Positions 9,006 through 16,964 of a DNA stretch of 16,964 bases are shown one piece after another; position 1 is the stretch's first letter, and every line of letters begins with the position of its first letter. The position numbers and the translations under genes are program-made. The stretch is from Xylaria sp. FL1777 (lineage: Eukaryota > Ascomycota > Sordariomycetes > Xylariales > Xylariaceae): positions 1 through 16,964 of the forward strand of contig MU400978.1 of assembly GCA_022578965.1 (NCBI GenBank), written 5' to 3'. The notes below the pieces were generated by a model, which made no database searches, had not been told where the DNA came from, and saw only the letters and a program-made list of their open reading frames with translations.

Positions 9006-9037
9006 CAAACTTGTTATATATTAATATAACAGGTTTG
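9006..9037. repeat. 14-bp inverted repeat
   Basis: CAAACTTGTTATAT at 9006-9019 and ATATAACAGGTTTG at 9024-9037 are reverse complements with one mismatch, around a 4-base loop. A second, overlapping palindrome (TATAACA/TGTTATA, 9001-9018) shares the left arm. It sits where the long T-rich tract ends and a G-rich island begins, so it may be a transposon terminus or two termini abutting. Confidence 0.55.
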
Positions 9038-9145
9038 CCTTTAGGGTTTTAATTTGCAAGTAATAATAGGATTTTTAACGGTGGTTTATTAGGGAGGTTT
9101 TTAAGGTACTTTTATTATTATGCATTAATAAAGGTTTTAAAGGAT
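9038..9145 (+). other. G-rich, strand-asymmetric island
   Basis: The + strand carries many GG and GA words (AGGG, TAGGA, ACGGTGG, AGGGAGG and three AAGG) but very few C residues. Elsewhere G before a purine is almost absent. Either this piece escaped G-to-A change while losing its C residues, or it is a later insertion. No frame of useful length is present. It separates the inverted repeat at 9006-9037 from the tandem repeats at 9292. Confidence 0.45.
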
Positions 9146-9291
9146 TAAAAGTAATAAATATATTAGTGCTTAGCAGTTATAAAAAATTAATAGCTAAAAA
9201 ACTAGAATTAAGTAAGTAACTAAATATAAAAAGTATATAATTATATAAACAAAAGAAATAGTAGTAATAATTTATAAATATTGCTTTTTTT

Positions 9292-9405
9292 AATAAATTT
9301 AACGCTATATTGTTTTAAGTTTAAAGCTTAATAAATTTAACGCTTAAGTTTATTAAGTTTAAAGCTTAATAAACTTAATGCTTAAGTTTATTAAGTTTAT
9401 GCATT
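9292..9405. repeat. Three tandem 38-bp repeats with nested palindrome
   Basis: Three head-to-tail units of exactly 38 bases lie at 9292-9329, 9330-9367 and 9368-9405. Each starts AATAAA(T/C)TTAA and each has TTAAGTTTA about ten bases before its end. Unit 2 is the best consensus. Unit 1 differs mainly in its middle, and unit 3 has C/T differences plus a changed end. Across the unit 2/3 junction CTTAATAAACTTAA (9365-9378) pairs perfectly with 9382-9395 around TGC, so the array can fold or extrude as a cruciform. It may be a minisatellite, the subterminal repeats of a transposon, or iterated protein-binding sites. Confidence 0.8.
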
Positions 9406-9809
9406 AAACCTTTATAGTAATTTAAATATATATTTTTTTAACAAATAAAACTTTTTTTATGTATGCTTTTTTTATATCTGGCCTTTTAACCAGCTTAGTT
9501 AGCTTATTTTATAATATTATCTTTTTTCTTTTATAATTGTTGTTTTAATAATTCTGTATTTTCTTTTTTGTAAGTTTTTTTTTTTTATTTTCTGTTTTTT
9601 GTTTTTTGTGCTTATTATGTTTAATAAAGTTTTTAAAAAACTTTACTTGTTGCGTTTTAAACAAAAAGCTTAATAAAATTTTGCTTTGCTTTTTTTTATT
9701 AAACTAAAATTAATTAAAATAGCTTTATGCTTTTGCTGCAATTATTATAGTATAAAATGTTTAATATTAAAATCTGATTTTAATTAATATGTTAAATATA
9801 TTATAGCTA
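9406..9809. other. T-rich DNA without recognisable genes
   Basis: No gene or RNA is visible. The block keeps some rarer contexts (ATCTGGCC near 9476-9483, TTCTG, TTTTCT), so mutation is not saturated. Strand bias changes from T-rich to A-rich at about 9790, where the possible decayed + frame begins. Confidence 0.45.
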
Positions 9810-10085
9810 AACAAGCAAATTATAACGCTAAAAGTTTATTTTTAGAGCAAATATAATAGCTTACTTTTTAGCATAAAAAGCTAAAAAATAAATTTAAACT
9901 TGCTAATAAAAAAGCATAAAAAAATAAGTATAAAAATCTGCTGTTTTAAGCAACAAAGAAAACTATAGTAAAAAAAAATAGCTGCTACTATAGCTTATAG
10001 TTTAAGTAATTTAAAAAAGCTTAAGCAAATTAAAGCAAAAAAGCGCTATATAGCTAAAAAACAAAAATAGCACGTTAAAGCAGCA
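9810..10085 (+). pseudogene. Decayed + strand coding fragment, coiled-coil-like
   Basis: Here the + strand turns A-rich. The frame whose codons start at 9810 has five stops in 92 codons (TAG 9843, TAA 9882, TAG 9966, TAA 9969, TAG 10068) and ends at TAA 10086. Its 32-codon open part, 9972-10067, contains LKKLKQIKAKKRYIAKKQK with Leu/Ile spaced as in a coiled coil, and just before it KQQRKL. HVKAA follows the TAG at 10068. Many Lys may be former Glu (GAA/GAG to AAA/AAG by the inferred G-to-A change), which would restore a mixed-charge helix. Lys/Arg/Glu-rich helical tails occur at the ends of some fungal transposase and other repeat-encoded proteins, but I cannot name a family. No start codon is evident. 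Confidence 0.3.
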
Positions 10086-10149
10086 TAACTATTGCTAGTT
10101 GTTTTTTTAAAGCTTAATTAAAACGTACTAAACGTTTTATTTAAAGTTA

Positions 10150-13100
10150 ATTTTTTTTTTAGCTTTAGTTAATTAAAGTATTAATAATAAAACTGGTTTA
10201 TAATTATTTTAGCAGTTTTTAGGTATTTTTTAGGTTTTTAAGTATTATTAACATATAAATATTTTTTTTATTTAATAAAATACTTAATGTTATTATTATT
10301 TTAATAGAAATTTAGTATATTTTTAACTTTATAAATGTTTTAATTTGTTTTTATTTTTAGTTATATTTTAATAAATGTTTTAATAAGTGCTAGTTTTAAT
10401 AAAAAAATGTAAAAAACAAAGTAAATTTATATCTTTTTTAGTAATAATAGTTTATAGTTAATAAATAAAATAACTTTTTTAATTTTAAAAAAGCTAAGTT
10501 TTTTAAATTTTAATTTATTGTTTAGTTGTTTTGTTTTAATTTAAAAAATATTAATGTTTGTATTTTGTTTTTGTTATAGCAAATAAACTTTGTTTTTTTT
10601 TTTAAAAGTTAGTTTTTTAGTTTGTTTTTTGTTATAATATATTAATATTTATTATTATAAAAACTAAAAATGTAATTATAGTTTAGCTTATAGCGTTTTG
10701 ATTTTTATTGCAATAGTTTTTATTTAAAGTGCTATAGTTAAAATAACAAGTGCTTTTATTAATGTTTTTTTTTGTTTTTTAGTAGTTATTTACTATTTAT
10801 AAATAGCTTTATGCAAAAATATGTTTATATTTTTGTTTGTTAATATATTATATAAAATTTGTGCTATTAATAATAGTTTTACTTAATTGTTTTATTAATA
10901 GTTAATATAACTTTATAAATATTGTTTTAATATTTAGTTTATTTTTTTTGTTTGTTTATTTATTTATAAGTAGTAAGCAATTAAAAACTTTAGTTTAATA
11001 CTAATAAGTTTAAAAAAACTAGTTTTAAACTTAAAAGTAAACAATTTATTTTAGTTTAAAACAATTTTTTTTAGTAGCTTATGCTTATTTAAATATTAGC
11101 GTATAAAAGCATATATAAGTTATTTAACTATTATATTTTCTTTAAACAATAAAAAGTAAGCATACTTAATAAGTTTATTAACAATAACTTATATTTTATT
11201 ATATTATATTTTTATAACTAAATTAATTAATAAAAGTAGTGCTATAATAAAATTTTAAGTAATAGTATGTTATGCTTGTTTAAGTATTTATATAAATTAT
11301 AATAGTTTATAAAGCTTATATTAAGCTACTTTAGCTTTATTATAAATATTACACTTTTTTATAATAGATTTAACTATGTTTTATAGTTTTAGAAAATTAT
11401 ACTTTTTTTATAATTATTAAACTATTTTTATTGTTTTTTAGTATTTATATAATAAGTATTTATAAAATTCCTTAATAAACTTATTTTATAAAGATTTTAA
11501 TAAATAAACCTTATATTTATACATTAGCTTGTTATTTTTTAATCTTTTATATTTTTATAGTTATGCTAACTTTTTTAAGTTATAAGCTTATTATAGCTAT
11601 ATATTTATAAAGTTTTTAAGTATAATTTTAATTTTTAAGCTTTTATTTCTTTAAAGATATAATACTTAAATGTTTTTTTTTAAAACCTTAAATTTTTTTT
11701 AACTTTGTTAATTTAGTATGTTTGTTTAAATGTTTTTTTTTTTTTTAATGTAGCATATCTTAAAGTTAAATTTAAAAAAAAAAACTATTTAATTTTTATG
11801 TTATTTAGTAATTTTTTGCGTAGTTATAAATTTTATTAAGTTTTAATAATTTAAATAAATTTTAATTAGCTTTATAATTTTTATAAAAAACAGTTTTTAC
11901 TTTTTAAGTACTATAATAATTGCAAGCAGTTCTTTATTATATATAAAGTATTATAATGCTACGTTTTGTAATGCTTTAAAGTAATAAGCTATTAAGTGCT
12001 ATTTTTTGTTGTTTTTTAATTGTTTTAAAACTTTTATAATTATACTATTTAAAGCATTTATTTTTAGCTTTTTTTTTTCTATAAATTAAGTAATTTAACT
12101 ATAAAGTTAAAAATAACTTTTAGTTTTAGTTTTTTAAACGCTTTTTAAGCTTCCTTTAAAATTAAAAAGAATTTTCTTTTGTATTTTTTTTTTATATACT
12201 TTGTAAAATAAAATGCTATTTTTTTAAAGTTTTAAATTAATATTTAAACATAGTTTAAAAATCTTAATGCTTATTATATATTTATAATAATAGCTAAATT
12301 AAGTATTTTTTAATTTTATATTGTGTTAATTTTTAACTGTTAAATTTATATTTGTTTTAAAGTAATTATAAATCTTAAAAAGTCGATTTTCTATATATGC
12401 TATATATACTTTTTTGTATTAAATTATAATTTTGCTTGTTTAAGTGTTTTTAATATTTAAGTTATGTATTTTTTATGTTTTTTTAATGTTTTAAAGTAAA
12501 TTAAAATATTATTTAAGTAAATAAACATAAATTTGTTTAAAAACTTTTATAAAATTATTATTATTATATGTTAAAAGCTAGCTAATATGTTTTATAGTTT
12601 TTATAGCATAACTATATACTTATATAGTTTATGTATTATTTATATAGTAGTTTTTTATTCTTTTTTTTTAGCTATTTTAATAGTATAATATTTATTTAAA
12701 ATATTAACTGTTATAAATTATTTTGCTTAACTAATATTTTTTTTTATAGTTATTAATAAAGTAAAAAGATATTTATTTGCAATAATAATTATGTTTAATA
12801 ATTAGTAGTTAATTATTACTTGTTATATTAGTTTTTTTTTTTATTAATTAGTTGTTTTTTATTTTTTATTTTAAGTATTAGTATTATAAAGTATTTAATA
12901 AATAACTAAGATTTTTTTAAGAATTTTTTTGCTAAATTTTTTTAAATATATTTTTATAAAGCATTTGTTTTATTTAAGCTTATATAATATACTTAATAAA
13001 GCTTTAGTTAACATTTTTTCTTAATAAAAATGTAGTAATTTTATAGGCTATGTTTAAAAAGTTCTTTTTTTTTTTTTTTTTAAATAGTTTATAAAATTTG

Positions 13101-14640
13101 TAATATACTTTTAATATTTTATTTAAGATTTCTTTTGCGATTTTTTTGATTTTTTTGCTTTATTTTTTATTTTTTTAATTAATAGTCTTTACTTTTTATT
13201 AAATTAAAGAATTACTAGTTTTTAGCTATAATATTTTTAAAATAATATTATAATTAAATATATTAGCAATATTTAATATAATTTGCTTTTTGTGTTTTTA
13301 TATAAATATATTAAAAAGTTTAGTTTTTTTAAATATATAACTATTATTATAGCTAAAAATGCTTTTATTAAATCTTTTAATTTTTTAGAATTTTTATTTA
13401 TATTTTTAAAAAATTTTATTTTGTTTTGCTATTTTAAGTAAAATTATATTAGTTTATACTTCTAAGTTAATTAAAGTGTTATACCTTTTTTTTTAATATA
13501 TAAGTTTAACTTTAAATTAGTTTTATTAGTTATTGCATTAAATTTTATATAAAGCTTTAGTTTTTTTAGCTACTTGCTGCTTTTTTAGCAAATATTTATT
13601 TTGTTTTTTGATTTTTTTTTATAAAATATTTAAATGCTTGTTTTTTTTAATACTTTAAATATTATTATACTTTATTTTGTTTTTGCTTTTAGTTAAGCTT
13701 TAAATTATAGTTTTTAAGCTTTTTTATTTTTAGCAACTATTTTTTAGTATAATTATGCTTTAATTAACTAGTAATATTTATAGCAGTTATTTTTACATTT
13801 TTTTAAAATAATATTATAAATATAGTTAGAATTTTTTTTAAATATTGCAAATTTTTGTAAATCTTTATAGTAAACTATAGTTATAACTAACTACTTTAAT
13901 TTATAAAAGTTTTATATTTTTGTTTTTATAATTTGTTTAAAAAACTAATTATTTTTTAGTTTGTTAAATAAATATTAATAACAACAATATATTATATAGT
14001 AATTTTATAGTACTTTATTATGTTTTAGATTTTTTAAGCGTAAAATATTATTATTATTTTTTATTATAGTTTTATTATAATAATAACTTTTAGCAATTAG
14101 TTAAATTATTAGCTTTAGTTTTTAAAACATATTAATTTTTGCGTTAACTATTAATGCTTTTTTGTTTTGTTATATTTAAAGCAGTTTAAGCTATAAAAAT
14201 ATTTCGTTTATTTTTATTAGTTCTTTTTTTGTAGTATTTTTTATAGCTTTTAATCTTATTTGTTTTTGTTTTAAAGTTTTATAAGTTTTATTTTTTTAGG
14301 TTTATTTAGCAACTAAATATTTTAGTAGTTTATAATTAGTTTAATAACTATACTATTTATAGTTATAGTTTTATTTTTTTAAATATAATTTTTCTTTAAG
14401 TTATATTTTAAGCTTTAATAGTTCGAAATTTTTATAGTTTTATAAGTTTGCTAACTATATTAACTTATTACTTTTTATTGTTTGCTATTTTTAGTTAAAC
14501 TATTTTTTTAAGTTATATATTAAATAACTTTAATTATTTATATAGCAAATATATCTTTTTGCAATTTGTTTTAATAATTATAAAACTTTTAAATAGTATT
14601 TATATGCTTATTTATTTTAACTTATATATATATTGTATTA
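10150..14640 (-). other. 4.5-kb T-rich domain of different composition
   Basis: The + strand is dominated by TTTT, TTTTGTT and TTTAGTT words, with visibly fewer GC dinucleotides than the flanks. In 12241-12420 I counted 10 C, of which 4 follow T, 3 follow A and 3 follow G, so the strong bias against TpC seen elsewhere is weaker. TGT is common. A run of 17 T lies at 13065-13081. No open frame, RNA gene or clear long repeat can be seen. The length and A-rich minus strand would suit a decayed retrotransposon on the minus strand, but I found no reverse transcriptase or integrase motif. It may instead be genuine AT-rich intergenic or centromeric DNA. Confidence 0.35.
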
Positions 14641-14692
14641 TTTAGAACTAATAGCTTTAAAAAGCTATGCTAAAAGCTACCTAATTTTACAC

Positions 14693-14726
14693 GTAAGTAA
14701 AAACTATGCTAAAGCTAAATAAAAAC
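14693..14726 (+). repeat. Dispersed repeat, copy C
   Basis: This 34-base segment aligns without gaps to copy D (6205-6238) with 26 identities, the last 16 consecutive (AAAGCTAAATAAAAAC). Its first part TAAGTAAAAACTATGCT matches copy A (608-624) at 16 of 17 bases, so A and D are linked through C. It stands where G+C content rises and the next T-rich tract starts. A loosely similar inverted sequence at about 16598-16622 could be a terminal partner, but it needs indels and several transitions. Confidence 0.5.
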
Positions 14727-16510
14727 ATTTCTGCTAACTGCTTATTACTATAACTTATATTCTTTTTATAGCTAACTATATAAGCGCTACTATTTAAAAA
14801 TTGTATTGCTTAATTTTTATTTAATACTGCTGCTTTTGCTGCTTGCGTTTTTGTTTGCTATGCAAGCGTAGCTTTTTATTACTTAGACTACTTACTAATA
14901 ATCTTTAAACGGGTTTTTTTTAGGTTAGTTCTAGGGCTTTAGCATATTAGCAATAGTTTGCAATCTTGTTTTTTGCGTAATTACTAGCGTAGTTTTTTTT
15001 AGTAAGCAACTTTTTAAGCAAATAGTATTTTTGCTTGTTAAATTGTTAGCTTTTTGTTTACGTAGCGTTTTTATAGCAATAATAATACATAGTTAGCTTT
15101 AAGTTAGCTTTATTACAAACTATATAAAGCAGTAAATAAAAGCGTTTTTAGCTAGCTTGCATATTTAAATAGCTTTTAAGCATTTTGCTGCTTAAACTAA
15201 ATAGTTGCTTTAATTAAAAAAACATATAGCTGCTTTTTTTTTAGTTTGTATAAAGCATAAGTTTGTTTTATTTTTAGCGTATTTTAAAGATTTATACTAG
15301 CTGCATTTTTGTTTATTTTTGCATACGCTAGCTTAATAGCCTTATTTTTAGCAGCTATAACATTAAGTTACTATTATATCTATAAAATAAAAAGCTATTT
15401 AAAAATAGCAGTAGTTTTAAAAAAGTTTATTAATATATGCTATATTTACATTTTTTGCAGTTATAACTTTAATATATACTAAGCATATTTTTTGCTTGCG
15501 CTATAATAAGCAAAATAAAAAAAACAGCTTTTTAATTTTTAGCTTTTAGTTAACTAGCTTAAGTTAAGCTAGCATTTTTTTTTTTTTTTTTTTAGCACTT
15601 ATTTAATTAGTAAGCTTAAAGCTATTAGCTAGTATAATTAAAAGTGCACTTTTGATTTTTTGCTAAACGTTTAACAAGCTTATAACATATTTACTAGCAT
15701 TTAAGTCCAGATTTTTTGCTTATTAAAAATAACTTTTTAATTGTTATTTAATAATTTATATGCTGTTTAAACTACATTTGCTTTTATTGCTTAGTTTAGC
15801 TTTTATACTATAATTAACTTTGTTTTTACTTTAGCTTTATAGCTAGCAAAAGTTATAATAATAGCTTAGTTAAAGTTTATTGCTATAATAACTTTAAAGT
15901 AAATTAATAAAGCAATACATAAAAATTTTTTATTGCTGTTTACTTGTAGCATATTTGCATAAAATATAAGCTACTAGCAAAAAAAGTTAGCAATTTTAGC
16001 TTGCTTATTTATGCAATCTTTAAATTGTTAGATTTATACATATAGCAATTTTACTTTTATAGCAAGCTTTTTTTGCTTTATTAATAATGCTTATAACAAG
16101 TTTTAAATAGCATGTTTGCTATTTTTATTACTACTGTTTGCTTATAGCTGCTTATTTATTTGCTAAAAATAATATGCTTTTAATAACTTTTCGATAACTT
16201 AGCAAGCATTATAAATAATTTGCTTATTTAAGTTTTTTTTAAGAAAGATTTTAGCGTTTATTATTGCTTTATTTAGCTTGTTTGCGTAGTACTACAAGTT
16301 TAACATTAAGCTTATTACTAGCTACTACTAGTTTAAGTTTATACTATTAGCTAGTTATAGCTAGTTTTATATTAAAAAAGTTGCATTATAGTTTTTTGCT
16401 TTTTTTATCTTTACTTTTATTTTTTTTTAGGTTGTTACTTATATAGGCTTGTTTTATATATAGCAGGTCTTTATAAGTTTAGTTCTTAAAGCTACGCAAG
16501 TGTTTTCATA
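14727..16510 (-). pseudogene. Possible decayed minus-strand transposon
   Basis: This 1.8-kb tract is T-rich on + and relatively rich in G+C (about 25% at 15001-15120), with contexts limited to GC, GT and AC. At its right end the minus strand has ATG at 16509-16507 and a frame reading MKTLA, then RPAIYKTSLYK, broken by TAG and TAA. Near its left end a 53-codon minus frame at 15092-14934 reads, in part, LRKQKANNLTSKNTICLKSC and ITQKTRLQTIANMLKP. Another minus frame at 14871-14824 reads LRLHSKQKRKQQKQQY. The three are not all in one frame, so indels would be needed. A span of about 1.7 kb (560 codons) would fit a DDE transposase of the pogo/Fot1 size class, but no DDE or helix-turn-helix motif is identifiable. 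Frames of this length arise by chance in this composition, so this is tentative. Confidence 0.25.
15554..15593. repeat. Palindrome followed by a 19-T run
   Basis: CTAGCTTAA (15554-15562) and TTAAGCTAG (15564-15572) form a perfect 9-bp-arm palindrome around one G. It is followed two bases later by 19 consecutive T (15575-15593). On the minus strand this reads as an A-run followed by a palindrome. It could be an old poly(A) end of a retroelement inserted on the minus strand, or replication slippage. Confidence 0.4.
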
Positions 16511-16964
16511 AATCTAGCTAGTTGCAAAAAAAAGCAAAAAAAGCTCTTAGCGTTCTTTTAACTTATATAAATAAAGCATTTAAATTTATTTAATATAGTA
16601 TTTTTATTTTAACTTAAAATAGCAACTTTATATTTTTGCTTTAAAAATGTATTTTTTAAATCGTTTTATTGTTTTTTGTTGTTTTGAACTTTTATAATTT
16701 GTACTTTTTTTTTAAGTTAAAAAATCTTTCCTTTTTTATAGCTTTTCTTTTTGTTTTTTTTTTTAGATTAGCATTATTTTTAAAAATGTTTTTTTTTTTA
16801 TAGTTATAATATTTAACTTTAAATATATTTTAGGATTATTGTTTTTAAACTTTATTAATTTACTTAAATCTTTATTTAATACTTTTTTAAGTATTTTTTT
16901 TTTGTTTTTTTTAGTTTTTTTAGTTTTAAAGTACTAGTTAAATAATTATTAATTAATTATAATA
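16511..16964. other. AT-rich right end of the window
   Basis: No gene is visible. The first 50 bases keep a few rare contexts (AGCTCTTAGCG), then the sequence returns to T-rich, low-complexity DNA with T-runs of 8-10 bases and ends in TTAATTAATTATAATA. Words such as TTGAAC near 16684 and TCGTTTT near 16661 show incomplete mutation. Confidence 0.5.

Noticed and set aside
10983..11034. GTTTAAAA/TTTTAAAC inverted repeat
   Set aside because: Eight-base A/T arms are expected by chance many times in this window.
13065..13081. 17-T run as a retroelement poly(A) tail on the minus strand
   Set aside because: No target duplication or element body could be defined next to it; homopolymers are frequent here.
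14824..14871. Lys/Gln/Arg-rich minus-strand frame as a pogo/Fot1 transposase C-terminus
   Set aside because: Only a composition resemblance; it is not in frame with the 53-codon stretch upstream and no catalytic motif was found, so the family name is not claimed.
1..16964. Mitochondrial or plastid genome fragment
   Set aside because: No conserved organelle genes, rRNA or intact tRNAs in 17 kb, and the C/G context pattern points to nuclear hypermutation.
1..16964. Plasmodium- or Dictyostelium-like intergenic DNA
   Set aside because: Gene density in those genomes makes 17 kb without any gene unlikely, and the GpC-sparing context bias is not a feature I know for them. Not strictly excluded.

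Overview
This 17 kb window is extremely AT-rich DNA with no convincing intact gene. G+C is about 14% in the first 600 bases and about 25% in the richest stretch I counted. The longest open frames are 60-78 codons. They are runs of Phe/Leu/Ile/Tyr codons read from T-rich DNA and look like composition artefacts. I recognise no rRNA gene, CRISPR array, bacterial operon or bacterial regulatory signal.

The C and G that remain sit in very restricted contexts. C follows G or A but hardly ever T or C. G precedes C or T but hardly ever A or G. TCA and its complement TGA are almost missing from the whole window, while GCA, GCT and AGC are common. This is the pattern of saturating, strand-symmetric C-to-T mutation that spared GpC. 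It suggests a filamentous (ascomycete-like) fungus with RIP or a RIP-like process, and an AT isochore, pericentromere or subtelomere full of dead transposons. The organism and process are inferred. Other very AT-rich eukaryotes cannot be excluded from sequence alone.

Layout. Positions 1-586 are featureless AT-rich DNA. A short dispersed repeat (TAAGTAAAAACT core) lies at about 608, 5160, 6205 and 14693, always on the + strand. Three of the four copies (608, 6205, 14693) sit at or just before the left edge of a long T-rich tract (about 640-2000, 6340-8990, 14730-16450). Such tracts are what decayed minus-strand coding DNA would look like. Small islands escaped most of the mutation: about 2124-2273, 4570-4743 (a 58-codon frame with a single TAG), 5115-5830 (a decayed + frame and, on the other strand, a tRNA-like segment with pol III A and B boxes), 6161-6295 (two adjacent hairpins and a short ATG frame), 9038-9145 (G-rich), 14880-14945 and 16430-16560.

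From 9006 to 9405 there is a 14-bp inverted repeat, the G-rich island, then three 38-bp tandem repeats. A short decayed + frame with a coiled-coil-like, Lys-rich segment lies at 9810-10085. Positions 10150-14640 are a long T-rich domain with less G+C and weaker context bias, so probably a different element or age class. No functional gene network can be described. The interest lies in the mutational signature, the islands that escaped it, and the repeat architecture.
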